Assembly: GCF_001591365.1 (NCBI RefSeq)
Contig: NZ_BCUT01000001.1
Location: forward strand, 1,488,001 to 1,552,000
Direction of reading: 5' to 3'
Origin: Variovorax paradoxus NBRC 15149
GTDB lineage: Bacteria > Pseudomonadota > Gammaproteobacteria > Burkholderiales > Burkholderiaceae_C
DNA length: 64,000 nucleotides
Made by a program: the position numbers and the translations under genes. A model generated the notes under the pieces. That model saw nothing but the letters and a program-made list of their open reading frames with translations, did not search any database and was not told the DNA's origin. Positions 1 to 8,563 of this stretch are shown here, piece by piece (positions within the stretch are counted from its first letter, which is position 1; every line of letters starts with the position of its first letter).

Positions 1-1998
1 TTCACGGACCAGGTACTGGTGGACGGCGGACAGCGCCAGCACGGCGGGAATCGCCACCTGCGTCGGGCTCACGCCGCGGTCGCTCACGATCAGGATGTTG
101 TGGCCGCCCTTGATGGCATCCACCGCTTCGGCGCACAGCGACGCGAGCTTGGCTTCGACGCCCTCGTAGCCCCAGGCGAGCGGGTAGGTGATGTCGAGCA
201 CGTAGCTCTTGAACTTGCCCTGCGTGTAGGTGCCGATGTCGCGCAGCTTGGCCATGTCGGCGAAGTCGAGGATCGGCTGGCTCACCTCGAGCCGCATCGG
301 CGGGTTGACCTGGTTGATGTCCAGCAGGTTGGGCTTGGGGCCGATGAAGGACACCAGCGACATCACGATGGCCTCGCGGATCGGGTCGATCGGCGGGTTG
401 GTCACTTGCGCGAACAGCTGCTTGAAGTAGTTGTAGAGCGGCTTGTTCTTGCTGGAGAGCACGGCCAGCGGGCTGTCGTTGCCCATGGAGCCGATGCCTT
501 CTTCACCGGCCTGCGCCATCGGGCTCATCAGGAACTTGATGTCTTCCTGGGTGTAGCCGAAGGCCTGCTGGCGGTCGAGCAGCGCGACCTGCGAGAGCGG
601 CGCGGGCACCGGCTCGGCCTCGACGCTGTCCAGCTTGATGCGCAGGTTCTCGATCCACTGCTTGTAGGGCTTGCTGTTGGCGAGGGTGGCCTTGACCTCC
701 TCGTCGTCGATCATGCGGCCCTGCTCCAGGTCGATCAGGAACATCTTGCCGGGCTGCAGGCGCCACTTGCGCACGATCTTCTGCTCGGGCACGGGCAGCA
801 CGCCCGACTCCGAGGCCATGATGACCAGGTCGTCGTCGGTCACGCAGTAGCGGGAAGGCCGCAGGCCGTTGCGGTCGAGCGTGGCGCCGATCTGGCGGCC
901 GTCGGTGAACACGATGGAGGCCGGGCCGTCCCACGGCTCCAGCATCGCGGCGTGGTATTCGTAGAACGCGCGGCGGCGCGGGTCCATGGTGGCGTGCTGT
1001 TCCCAGGGCTCGGGAATCATCATCATCACGGCCTGGCTGATGGGGTAGCCGGCCATCGTCAGCAGCTCGAGGCAGTTGTCGAAGGTGGCGGTGTCGGACT
1101 GGCCGGCAAAGCTGATGGGGTAGAGCTTCTGCAGGTCGGCGCCCAGCACGGGCGAGGACATGACGCCTTCGCGCGCCTTCATCCAGTTGTAGTTGCCCTT
1201 GACCGTGTTGATTTCGCCGTTGTGGGCGACGTAGCGGTACGGGTGGGCCAGCGGCCACTCGGGGAAGGTGTTGGTCGAGAAGCGCTGGTGCACCAGGCCC
1301 AGGGCCGAGACGCAGCGCTTGTCCTGCAGGTCCAGGTAGTAGGTGCCGACCTGGTCGGCGAGCAGCAGGCCCTTGTAGACCACGGTGCGGCTCGACATGC
1401 TGGGAACGTAGTATTCCTTGCTGTGCTTGAGCTTCAGGCGCTGGATGTTGGCGCTGGCGGTCTTGCGGATCACGTAGAGCTTGCGTTCCAGCGCGTCCTG
1501 CACGATCACGTCGTTGCCGCGGCCGATGAACACCTGGCGCAGCAGCGGTTCCTTGGCGCGCACGGTGGGCGACATCGGCATGTCGCGGTTCACCGGCACG
1601 TCGCGCCAGCCCAGCAGCACCTGGCCTTCGGCCTTGATGGCGCGTTCCATTTCCTGCTCGCAGGCTTCGCGCGAGGCATGTTCCTTGGGCAGGAAGATCA
1701 TGCCGACGCCGTATTCGCCCGGCGGGGGCAGCGCCACGCCCTGCTTGGCCATTTCTTCGCGGTAGAGGCGGTCGGGCAGCTGGATCAGGATGCCGGCGCC
1801 ATCGCCCATCAGCTTGTCAGCGCCCACTGCGCCGCGATGGTCGAGGTTCTCGAGGATCTTCAGGCCCTGCAGCACGATGGCATGGCTCTTTTCGCCCTTG
1901 ATGTGCGCGACGAAGCCGACGCCGCAGGCATCGTGCTCGTCGGCACCGGAATACAGACCGTGTTGTTGGAGATGTTCGATCTCGGCAGCCGTCGTCAT
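1..1998 (-). CDS. gltB: Glutamate synthase (NADPH) large subunit, N-terminal part
   Basis: The large subunit of glutamate synthase moves the glutamine amide to 2-oxoglutarate, giving two glutamates (GOGAT, ammonium assimilation). The visible 666 codons start MTTAAEIEHLQQHG. A 24-residue propeptide precedes Cys25 in the motif ACGVGF; Cys25 would be the N-terminal nucleophile of the class II glutamine amidotransferase after processing. DHRGAVGADKLMGDGAG and RFSTNTFPEWPLAHP are further family motifs, and the central domain follows. The gene is cut by the window edge, so the FMN/synthase part and any gltD lie outside. The start is set by a GGAG box about 8 nt upstream. A TTGGCA-N17-TATCCT promoter lies just before it. 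Identification is firm. Confidence 0.96.
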   Translation of the reverse strand, partial: MTTAAEIEHLQQHGLYSGADEHDACGVGFVAHIKGEKSHAIVLQGLKILENLDHRGAVGADKLMGDGAGILIQLPDRLYREEMAKQGVALPPPGEYGVGMIFLPKEHASREACEQEMERAIKAEGQVLLGWRDVPVNRDMPMSPTVRAKEPLLRQVFIGRGNDVIVQDALERKLYVIRKTASANIQRLKLKHSKEYYVPSMSSRTVVYKGLLLADQVGTYYLDLQDKRCVSALGLVHQRFSTNTFPEWPLAHPYRYVAHNGEINTVKGNYNWMKAREGVMSSPVLGADLQKLYPISFAGQSDTATFDNCLELLTMAGYPISQAVMMMIPEPWEQHATMDPRRRAFYEYHAAMLEPWDGPASIVFTDGRQIGATLDRNGLRPSRYCVTDDDLVIMASESGVLPVPEQKIVRKWRLQPGKMFLIDLEQGRMIDDEEVKATLANSKPYKQWIENLRIKLDSVEAEPVPAPLSQVALLDRQQAFGYTQEDIKFLMSPMAQAGEEGIGSMGNDSPLAVLSSKNKPLYNYFKQLFAQVTNPPIDPIREAIVMSLVSFIGPKPNLLDINQVNPPMRLEVSQPILDFADMAKLRDIGTYTQGKFKSYVLDITYPLAWGYEGVEAKLASLCAEAVDAIKGGHNILIVSDRGVSPTQVAIPAVLALSAVHQYLVRE

Positions 1999-2031
1999 GG
2001 CGCACTCCTTCAGTTTTTCGCAGGGAAGAGA

Positions 2032-2060
2032 AGGATATTGCGATGCACAAAGAATGCCAA
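2032..2060 (-). promoter_or_regulatory. Putative sigma-70 promoter of gltB
   Basis: On the minus strand TTGGCA (2060-2055) is followed, after exactly 17 bp, by TATCCT (2037-2032). It matches the -35 consensus at 5 of 6 positions and the -10 at 4 of 6. A transcript would begin near 2025, giving a leader of about 27 nt with the GGAG ribosome site. It lies within 10 bp of the repeat block left of the RAYT gene. Inferred from sequence only. Confidence 0.5.
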
Positions 2061-2068
2061 ACATTTTA

Positions 2069-2131
2069 AATGGGGTCAGATTCCAATTAAATCCCGACTC
2101 TTATGGTCAGAATAAAATTGGGGACACATAA
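2069..2131. repeat. AT-rich REP-like block downstream of the RAYT transposase
   Basis: This short block has base composition unlike its surroundings. It carries TGGGGTCAGATTCCAATT at 2071-2088 and AATTGGGGACACAT at about 2117-2130, so CCAATT and AATTGG face each other across a partly palindromic centre that includes a second GGTCAG. As far as I recall, similar GGGGTCAGA / GGGGACA strings often flank Y1 (IS200-like/RAYT) transposase genes in proteobacteria. It probably marks the boundary of the inserted RAYT module. Copy number elsewhere could not be tested. Confidence 0.5.
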
Positions 2132-2142
2132 ATGAAGAGAGC

Positions 2143-2160
2143 AAAAACTCCGCTCGGAGT
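2143..2160 (-). terminator. Intrinsic terminator after the RAYT gene
   Basis: Read on the minus strand this is ACTCCG-AG-CGGAGT followed by TTTTGC: a perfect 6-bp stem whose last T begins a run of five T. It lies 22 nt after the RAYT stop. A second perfect palindrome, TCCCGC-G-GCGGGA at 2160-2172, abuts it and may be part of the same structure or a REP-type hairpin. Confidence 0.6.
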
Positions 2161-2181
2161 CCCGCGGCGGGAAGCTTTGGC

Positions 2182-2877
2182 TCAGGAATCGGAAGCCGCC
2201 GGCGGACGCCCGGCCTTGGCTTTGGCGACGCGGCGTTCGGTCGCTTTCTGAAGCGACGCCAAAAAATCGGCATCGCCGGCCGCCCAGCCGCGCAAGGTGG
2301 CCTCGGTCAGCGTGCCCTGGTCGGCCGCGCGCACGCCGCCGCGCACCAGTTCGACGTACGCCGCCTCGCGGGCAAACGGCGTGTTGCCCAGCTCCCAATA
2401 CAGGGGATGCGGCGTCAGCAGCCTGTCGTGCCGCAGGCCCGCGTAGTGCCCGTGGCTGGACCATGGAAAGTCGCGCGCGTCCGACACCAGGCCGGCCCGC
2501 ACGGGATTCAGGTCGATGTACGCCATGCAGGTCAGCAGATAGCGGTCGGTCTGGATCAGCGTCGACCTGTAGCGCCCTTCCCACAGGGTGCCGCTGCGGC
2601 CGTGGCGGTCGTTGAAATAGCGCACGTAGCTGCGCCCCACCGCCTGCATGAACTGCGGCAGCCCGGTGGTCGTGTCGGGCGTGGCCAGCAGATGGAAGTG
2701 GTTGTCCATCAGCACGTAGGCATGCAGCGCCACGCCGAAGCGCGGGGCCGCGTCCGCCATCAGGCCGAGCAGCCGCTCGTGGTCGGCGCGGTCGATGAAG
2801 ATGGCCTGGCGGTTGTTGCCGCGCTGGATCACGTGGTGCGGCAGGCCGGGAAGCGTGAGGCGGGGCAGACGGGCCAT
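2182..2877 (-). CDS. RAYT-type Y1 (IS200-like) transposase
   Basis: A single-domain Y1_Tnp protein of 231 residues. The HUH motif is seen as MDNHFHLL (His60 and His62). The catalytic tyrosine is probably Tyr84 or Tyr87 in GRSYVRYFNDRHGRSGTLWEGR, a segment typical of REP-associated tyrosine transposases. RAYT proteins nick single-stranded REP hairpins and are usually single-copy, domesticated genes. The C-terminus is Lys/Arg-rich. No terminal repeats of a full insertion sequence were recognised, which fits RAYT better than an active IS200/IS605 copy. It has its own terminator and separates the dgt-methyltransferase cluster from gltB. Confidence 0.88.
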   Translation of the reverse strand: MARLPRLTLPGLPHHVIQRGNNRQAIFIDRADHERLLGLMADAAPRFGVALHAYVLMDNHFHLLATPDTTTGLPQFMQAVGRSYVRYFNDRHGRSGTLWEGRYRSTLIQTDRYLLTCMAYIDLNPVRAGLVSDARDFPWSSHGHYAGLRHDRLLTPHPLYWELGNTPFAREAAYVELVRGGVRAADQGTLTEATLRGWAAGDADFLASLQKATERRVAKAKAGRPPAASDS

Positions 2878-2915
2878 GGCGTGACGAGCGCGGCGCTGTG
2901 CGCTTCGGCGGGAGT

Positions 2916-3800
2916 TCAGGGCAGGCGAAACCGCGTCTCGCCCAGCGTGTCGAGCCCGAACTGCGACAGCAGCTCGCCGAGCCGCGCCGCCGCACCGGCC
3001 TTGCGCTGGCCGGTGTGGCGCGCCAGGATCAGCTCGTTCTTCATGCTGTGCTCCCAGCCCACCAGTTCGGTGACCGTGACGCTGTAGCCATTGGCCTCGA
3101 GGTACAGGCAGCGCAGCACGTTGGTGAGCTGGCTGCCGATTTCGCGGGTGTGCAGCGGATGGCGCCAGAGCTCGGCCAATGGCGTGCGCGACAAGGCCAG
3201 CGCCTTGGTTTCGCGCAGGCAGGCCGCCACCTCGGCCTGGCAGCAGGGCACCAGCACCATGCAGCGCGCTTTCTTCGCGAGCCCGAAGGCGATCGCGTCG
3301 TCGGTGGCGGTGTCGCAGGCGTGCAGCGCGGTGACCACGTCGATGCGCTCGGGCAGTTCGCTCGCCTGGGCCGACTCGGCCACGGTGAGGTTCAGGAAGG
3401 ACATGCGGTCGAAGCCGAGCTGGCGCGCCAATGCCCGCGATTTCTCGACCAGCTCGCTGCGCGTCTCGATGCCGTAGACATGGCCGCCTTCGCGCGAGCG
3501 GAAGAACAGGTCGTAGATGATGAAGCCCAGGTACGACTTGCCCGCGCCATGGTCGGCCAGCGTGGCTTCCGCGCCGCCGCCCGGCAGTTCGCGCAGCAGC
3601 TGCTCGATGAACTGGAACAGGTGGTAGACCTGCTTGAGCTTGCGCCGCGAATCCTGGTTAAGCCGGCCTTCGCGCGTGAGGATGTGCAGTTCCTTCAGAA
3701 GCTCGATCGACTGGCCCGGCCGCAGGACCTCCGCCAGCTCGGCTTCGGCCTTGGCGGTCTTGGCCGTCTTCACGGCCTTGGTTGCTGCCGGCGCGCTCAT
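2916..3800 (-). CDS. Class I SAM-dependent methyltransferase (Methyltransf_32-like)
   Basis: A 294-residue protein. An Ala/Lys-rich N-terminal tail is followed by a helical segment and a Rossmann-type methyltransferase core. The SAM-binding motif I appears as LADHGAGKSYLGF, and motif II acid as VYGIETRSELVEKS. Post-motif features LHACDTATDDAIAFGL and VPCCQAEVAACL resemble the METTL25/GSTCD-type family (Methyltransf_32). The substrate is unknown; RNA is a reasonable guess from the family but is not shown here. Its start overlaps the stop of the DUF1415 gene by 4 nt, so the two are translationally coupled at the end of the aroB-dgt-transporter block. Confidence 0.72.
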   Translation of the reverse strand: MSAPAATKAVKTAKTAKAEAELAEVLRPGQSIELLKELHILTREGRLNQDSRRKLKQVYHLFQFIEQLLRELPGGGAEATLADHGAGKSYLGFIIYDLFFRSREGGHVYGIETRSELVEKSRALARQLGFDRMSFLNLTVAESAQASELPERIDVVTALHACDTATDDAIAFGLAKKARCMVLVPCCQAEVAACLRETKALALSRTPLAELWRHPLHTREIGSQLTNVLRCLYLEANGYSVTVTELVGWEHSMKNELILARHTGQRKAGAAARLGELLSQFGLDTLGETRFRLP

Positions 3801-4372
3801 GGCCGGGCGCTCCCCGGGCCCACGTCCAGCGCGGCCCAGCCGTCCGGCCCCAGCGCTTCGAGCGTCTCGATGTTGCGCTCGAAGATGGCTTCGGCTTCGG
3901 GAAAGGCCTCGACCGCGCGGCTCACGCTGTCCTCGCGCAGCAGGTGCAGCGTGGGGTACGGCGCGCGGTTGGTGGCGTTGCCGATGTCGTCGGCGTCGGT
4001 GCCCGCGAACTGGAAGCGCGGATGGAAGCTCGCGAGCTGGAACACGCCGTCGAAGCCCGCGCGTGCGAGCCGGCGTTCGGCGCGTGCCGTGAAGTCGTTG
4101 AAATCCAGGAAATCGGCCAAGGTGTTGGGTGCTATCAGCAAGGTGGTGTCGCGCACGGAGGCATCGAGCGCGGCGAGTTCATCGGCCTCGGCCAGGAGCA
4201 TGTCGATCAGCGCGGCTTCATCGGTGGGCAGGTACACGGCATAGCGGATCTGCGCCTTGACGTACACCGCCTTCGCGAACGGGCACAGGTTGAGCCCGAT
4301 CACCGCGCGTTCGAGCCAGCGCCGCATGTCGGCTTCGGCCTGGATGGCATCGATTGTCGCCGGGCTGGTCAT
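3797..4372 (-). CDS. DUF1415 family protein
   Basis: This predicted soluble protein of 191 residues matches the DUF1415 family in length and motifs: an N-terminal WLERAVIGLNLCPFAK, then DFLDFNDF, and ASFHPRFQFAGT before NRAPYPTLHLLRE. These conserved Cys, Asp and His positions suggest a small enzyme, but no activity is established. The ATG overlaps the stop of the upstream transporter by 4 nt, and its own stop overlaps the methyltransferase start by 4 nt, so the three genes form a tightly coupled unit. Confidence 0.85.
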   Translation of the reverse strand: MTSPATIDAIQAEADMRRWLERAVIGLNLCPFAKAVYVKAQIRYAVYLPTDEAALIDMLLAEADELAALDASVRDTTLLIAPNTLADFLDFNDFTARAERRLARAGFDGVFQLASFHPRFQFAGTDADDIGNATNRAPYPTLHLLREDSVSRAVEAFPEAEAIFERNIETLEALGPDGWAALDVGPGSARP

Positions 4373-5697
4373 GCCACCTCCGCCGCAGGGCGAATTTTGC
4401 CGAGGCGCCGCGCCAGAGCCATGCCCGCGAGCGAGCATGCGAGCGTGGCGGTCCACGTCCAGTGCCAGCCGCCGGCCCGCAGGGCCACCCAGGCCACCGC
4501 CGGCGGCGCCAGGAACTGCCCCAGAGAGGACGCCTGCTGCATGAGTCCGACGGTGGTGGAAACCGTGGACGGACCGGGCGCCAGCCGGACCCCGAGCAGG
4601 AACAGCGTCGCCGGCACCATGCCGCCGCCCAGCGAAAAGACGCAGACCGCGGCATAGCGAAGCACCGGCGGCAGGCCGAGCGCGCCTTCGCCCTGCCCCA
4701 GCTGCGCGAAGGCGGCAAGGCCACCCAACGCCATCGCCAGGAAACCCGCCTGCAGCAGGCGCTCGGGCGCGACGCCGCGCTGGAGCCAACGGCCGCCCGC
4801 GACGTTGCCGACGATGTTCATCGCGGCCGCCACCGCGGTGAGCACCGCGCCCCAGCCGGCCGGCACGCCGGCGCCGGCATAGATGGCCGGAAGAAAGCCG
4901 ATCACCGCCATCCACTGCGCCGAATACACGGCGAAGGTCAGCGCGATCATCCAGGGTGCGCGTGCGCCGACCGTGGCGCGCAGGCGCGACGGCCAGCCGC
5001 CGGCCATGCCGCGCGCCGCCCCCGTGCGCAACGCATCCGCGGGCACCGCCAGCCACAGCCAGAGCGCCGCGGCCGCCGACACGGCCGACAGCGTCCACCA
5101 CCAGTCGGCCCATCCGCCCCAGGCGATCAGCGCCGGCCCGAAGAGCAGCGCAAGCGCAACGCCCAGCGGCATGTAGGCGCCCCAGATGCCGAGCGCCGCC
5201 TTGTCCGCGCCCGCCGGCGTCAGGGCCCGGATCAGCCCCGGCCCCGGCATGACCGCCAGCAGAAAGCCGATGCCTTCGAGCGCGCGCAGGCCGAGCAGCC
5301 ATTGCACCGCAAAGGCACCGCCCAACAAGCCCGCGCCGACCGCGCCGCCCAGCAGGCTCGCCACCGTCAGCACCAAAAGGCCGGTCAGCATGCTGCGGCG
5401 CAGGCCGATGGTGTCGGCCGCGAGCCCCGCGATCAGCCCCAGGCTCATGCTCGCCACCTGCACCAGCGACAGCAGGAATCCGGCCTCGACCAGGTCGATG
5501 CCGAGCGACGCCTGCAGCGCCGGCACCGCGGGCGGCAGCTTGCCCAGGTGCAGCGCGGCGCTGACGCCGCCCAGCACCACCGCAAAGGCGGCGGCAGGCA
5601 CGCGCGCGGAAGCAACGGCTGCAGGACTCATGGGACCACCTTCGCCCTGACGGGCTGCGGTGCGCGCTTGCTTGGGGCGGCCCGGCGCTGCGCTCAT
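4369..5697 (-). CDS. Major facilitator superfamily transporter
   Basis: A very hydrophobic 442-residue protein with about twelve predicted membrane segments and typical MFS loops, for example LAADTIGLRRSMLTG between segments 2 and 3. It resembles cyanate/nitroimidazole-type (CynX/NimT) or drug-efflux MFS members, but the substrate cannot be read from sequence. The ATG at 5697 overlaps the dgt stop by 4 nt, like its neighbours. An alternative ATG at 5631 (residue 23) has a better GAAGGTGG ribosome site and removes a low-complexity N-terminal tail, so the true start is uncertain. Confidence 0.8.
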   Translation of the reverse strand: MSAAPGRPKQARTAARQGEGGPMSPAAVASARVPAAAFAVVLGGVSAALHLGKLPPAVPALQASLGIDLVEAGFLLSLVQVASMSLGLIAGLAADTIGLRRSMLTGLLVLTVASLLGGAVGAGLLGGAFAVQWLLGLRALEGIGFLLAVMPGPGLIRALTPAGADKAALGIWGAYMPLGVALALLFGPALIAWGGWADWWWTLSAVSAAAALWLWLAVPADALRTGAARGMAGGWPSRLRATVGARAPWMIALTFAVYSAQWMAVIGFLPAIYAGAGVPAGWGAVLTAVAAAMNIVGNVAGGRWLQRGVAPERLLQAGFLAMALGGLAAFAQLGQGEGALGLPPVLRYAAVCVFSLGGGMVPATLFLLGVRLAPGPSTVSTTVGLMQQASSLGQFLAPPAVAWVALRAGGWHWTWTATLACSLAGMALARRLGKIRPAAEVA

Positions 5698-6824
5698 GCA
5701 ATCCCCCGCCGGCCGGTCAGCCGTTCATGCTCGCGCATGGCGAAGCGGTCGGTCATGCCGGCGATGTAGTCGGCCACGGCGCGATGCTGGTCGCGCCGGT
5801 CTGCGTAGGAAACAGGCATCTCGGCGCCGCGCGCCAGATAGGCCTCGAACAGTTCCCGCACCACCTGCTGCGCCTGGTCGGTGGTCTGCCTCACTTGCGG
5901 ATGGCGATAGAGGTTGCGGAACAGGAAGGCCTTGAGCTCGTTCGATTGCGCCTGCATGGTTTCGCTGAACGCAACGAGCGGCGGCGCCTTGCGCACGCCA
6001 TCGGCATCGGCCGGCTTCGCTGTTTCGAGTGCCGCACGCGTGGCGTCGATCACGTCGTAGACCTGCGCGCTCAGCATGCGCCGGATGGTTTCGTAGAGCA
6101 CGCGCCGCCCTTCCAGCTGCGGGTATTCGGCCAGCGCTTCGCGGCGGTAGCGCTCGAACAGCTCCACCTCGCCGAGCTGCTCGACGTTGATGAGTCCGGA
6201 GCGCACGCCGTCGTCGATGTCGTGCGCGTTGTAGGCGATGGCGTCGGCCAGGTTGCAAAGCTGCGCCTCGAGGCCCGGCTGCGTGCGGTCCAGGAAGCGG
6301 CGCGCCACGCCGTGGGGTTCACCCGCCTCCAGGCGCTCGGCATTGGCGCGCGAGCAGTGCTTGAGGATGCCTTCGCGGGTCTCGAAGCTGAGATTCAGGC
6401 CGTCGTACTGCGGATAGCGGTGCTCCAGGGCGTCGACCACGCGCAGGCTCTGCAGGTTGTGCTCGAAGCCGCCGTGGCCTTCCATGCAGGCGTTGAGCGC
6501 GTCCTGCCCCGCATGGCCGAACGGCGTGTGGCCGAGGTCGTGCGCAAGGGCAATCGCTTCGACCAGGTCTTCGTTGATGCGCAGGGCCCGCGCGATGGAG
6601 CGGCCCAGCTGCGCGACTTCGAGCGAATGCGTGAGCCGGGTCCGGAACAGGTCGCCTTCGTGGTTCAGGAAGACCTGCGTCTTGTAGACCAGCCGCCGGA
6701 ACGCGGTGGAATGCACGATGCGGTCGCGGTCGCGCTGGAAGGCGTCGCGCGTGGGCGCCGGCGGCTCGGCATGGCGCCTTCCGCGCGAGCGCGCGGGGTG
6801 GCAGGCATAGGCCGCGAGGCTCAT
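5694..6824 (-). CDS. dgt: Deoxyguanosinetriphosphate triphosphohydrolase-like protein
   Basis: An HD-domain enzyme of 376 residues that would split dNTPs to deoxynucleoside plus triphosphate, controlling dNTP pools. The diagnostic motifs are HSTAFRRLVYKTQVF near residue 38, then RLTHSLEVAQLGR (first metal His) and AIALAHDLGHTPFGHAG (the HD pair plus a further His). QLCNLADAIAYNAHDIDDG carries the last metal Asp. The start MSLAAYACHPARSRG was chosen because it follows a GAGGGT box and begins 22 nt after aroB; a longer reading frame from 6893 would overlap aroB. It belongs to the short proteobacterial dGTPase-like subfamily rather than the long E. coli Dgt form. Confidence 0.92.
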   Translation of the reverse strand: MSLAAYACHPARSRGRRHAEPPAPTRDAFQRDRDRIVHSTAFRRLVYKTQVFLNHEGDLFRTRLTHSLEVAQLGRSIARALRINEDLVEAIALAHDLGHTPFGHAGQDALNACMEGHGGFEHNLQSLRVVDALEHRYPQYDGLNLSFETREGILKHCSRANAERLEAGEPHGVARRFLDRTQPGLEAQLCNLADAIAYNAHDIDDGVRSGLINVEQLGEVELFERYRREALAEYPQLEGRRVLYETIRRMLSAQVYDVIDATRAALETAKPADADGVRKAPPLVAFSETMQAQSNELKAFLFRNLYRHPQVRQTTDQAQQVVRELFEAYLARGAEMPVSYADRRDQHRAVADYIAGMTDRFAMREHERLTGRRGIA

Positions 6825-6846
6825 CGGTGCACCCTCGGCGCTGCGC

Positions 6847-7959
6847 TCATTCGGCCTGGCAGCAGCGCGCGAGCACTTCGCGCACCAGCGCATCGGGCGC
6901 GCTGCTGACGGCGGCGGAGCCCGGCTTGTCGATCACCACGAAACGGATCTCGCCCGCCTCGGATTTCTTGTCGACCCGCATCAGTTCGAGGTACCGGTCG
7001 GCGCCCAGCGCGGGGCCGGTGGTCGGCAGGCCGGCACGCTCGATCAGCCGCGTGAGCCGTTCGACGAACGCTGCATCGACGCCGCCGAGCCGCTGCGACA
7101 GGTGCGCCGCCATCACCATGCCGCAGCCGACCGCTTCGCCATGCAGCCACTCGCCGTAGCCCAGGCCCGACTCGATCGCATGGCCGAAGGTGTGGCCGAA
7201 ATTGAGGATGGCCCGCAGGCCGGTCTCGCGCTCGTCCTGGCCGACGACCAGCGCCTTGATCTCGCAGCTGCGCTTGACCGCATGGGCCAATGCGGCGGGC
7301 TCGCGTGCCACGAGGGCGTCGACATTCGCCTCGATCCAGTCGAAGAAGGCCATGTCGTGGATCGGGCCGTACTTGATGACCTCGGCCAGGCCCGCGCTGA
7401 GTTCGCGCGGCGGCAGCGTCTGCAGCGTAGCCAGGTCGCACACCACGAGCTGCGGCTGGTAGAAGGCGCCGATCATGTTCTTGCCGAGCGGATGGTTGAT
7501 GGCGGTCTTGCCGCCGACCGACGAATCGACCTGCGCCAGCAGCGTGGTCGGCACCTGCACAAAGGGCACGCCGCGCATGTAGCTCGCGGCGGCAAAGCCG
7601 GTCATGTCGCCCACCACGCCGCCGCCCAGCGCAAACAGCACGGTCTTGCGATCGCTGGCGTGGCCGAGCAGGGCATCGAAGATCAGGTTCAGGGTCTCGA
7701 GGTTCTTGTGCACCTCGCCGTCGGGCAGCTCGAGCAGGTGGACCGTGCGAAAGCGCCCGGCCAGCGCCTGGCGCAGGGCCTTGGCGTAGAGCGGCGCCAC
7801 GGTGGTGTTGCTGACGACCAGCGCGCTGGCGGCCGCGGGCACGGCGGCGAAGCTCTGGGGGTTGTCCAGCAGGCCGGCGCCGATCAGGATCGGGTAGCTG
7901 CGTTCGCCGAGCTGGATGTCGACGCGTTCTGGCGGTGCGGAAGGTGCGGGCAATGGCAT
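6847..7959 (-). CDS. aroB: 3-dehydroquinate synthase
   Basis: AroB converts DAHP to 3-dehydroquinate, the second step of the shikimate pathway, using NAD and a divalent metal. At 370 residues it has family length. Visible motifs are the NAD-binding [16 protein letters not shown], the [24 protein letters not shown] segment, and metal ligands in [21 protein letters not shown] and HGEAVGCGM. It follows aroK after 32 nt and lies just before dgt, the usual beta-proteobacterial order. No sign of damage. Confidence 0.97.
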   Translation of the reverse strand: MPLPAPSAPPERVDIQLGERSYPILIGAGLLDNPQSFAAVPAAASALVVSNTTVAPLYAKALRQALAGRFRTVHLLELPDGEVHKNLETLNLIFDALLGHASDRKTVLFALGGGVVGDMTGFAAASYMRGVPFVQVPTTLLAQVDSSVGGKTAINHPLGKNMIGAFYQPQLVVCDLATLQTLPPRELSAGLAEVIKYGPIHDMAFFDWIEANVDALVAREPAALAHAVKRSCEIKALVVGQDERETGLRAILNFGHTFGHAIESGLGYGEWLHGEAVGCGMVMAAHLSQRLGGVDAAFVERLTRLIERAGLPTTGPALGADRYLELMRVDKKSEAGEIRFVVIDKPGSAAVSSAPDALVREVLARCCQAE

Positions 7960-7991
7960 GGCAGCGAGTTTAGGCGCTGCGCGCCGGCGCT

Positions 7992-8540
7992 TCAGTCGGA
8001 GGGCTCTTCGGGCGGCGTGCCCGCGGCCACGATGCCGGCAAGCTCCAGCTGCATCACGATGATGTTGACCAGCATGGCGATCGAGGGGCGCCCGGTGTCG
8101 ACCACCTCGTGGGCTGTCTCGCGATAGAGCGGATCGCGCGCATCGTGCAGTTCGCGCAGCCGGCCCAGCGGATCGGCCACCTGCAGCAGGGGCCGCTTGA
8201 CGTCGTGGCGCAGGCGCCGGAACAGGTCTTCGGGCGAGGAGCGCAGGTAGATCACATGGAAGTGGTCCCGCAGCTGCTGGCGGTTGGCTTCCCGCAGCAC
8301 GGCGCCGCCGCCCGTGGCCAGCACGCCGTGGGGCTGGGCGGCCAGGTCGGCGATGGCGGCCTGCTCGAGGTCGCGGAAGGCGATTTCGCCCTCCCGCTCG
8401 AAGTAATCGCGGATCGAGCAGCCGATGCGCTGCTCGATCACGTGGTCGGTATCGACGAAGGGAAGGTCCAGGCGTGCGCCCAGGCGCCGGCCCACTGCGG
8501 ACTTTCCGGCGCCGGGCAACCCGACGAGTGCGATCGCCAC
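7992..8540 (-). CDS. aroK: Shikimate kinase
   Basis: AroK phosphorylates shikimate with ATP. The 182-residue protein has the P-loop [15 protein letters not shown] at residues 7-20, the DTD motif in [12 protein letters not shown], the arginine in FRDLEQ, and the glycine-rich [16 protein letters not shown]. The lid segment is [10 protein letters not shown]. It starts 23 nt after pilQ and is followed by aroB, so it probably sits in one transcript with the pilus genes, as in many beta- and gammaproteobacteria. Confidence 0.97.
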   Translation of the reverse strand: MAIALVGLPGAGKSAVGRRLGARLDLPFVDTDHVIEQRIGCSIRDYFEREGEIAFRDLEQAAIADLAAQPHGVLATGGGAVLREANRQQLRDHFHVIYLRSSPEDLFRRLRHDVKRPLLQVADPLGRLRELHDARDPLYRETAHEVVDTGRPSIAMLVNIIVMQLELAGIVAAGTPPEEPSD

Positions 8541-8563
8541 GCGGTGGCTGCTACGCCCGCGCG

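Noticed and set aside
19..2115. A 698-codon open frame on the plus strand
   Set aside because: It is antisense to gltB and consists of His/Val/Ala/Gly-rich sequence with no family motifs. High GC leaves such antisense frames open.
2069..2877. A complete IS200/IS605 insertion sequence
   Set aside because: No matching terminal hairpins or target site were found on both sides, and the protein looks like a RAYT, so only a transposase gene and a nearby repeat block are reported.
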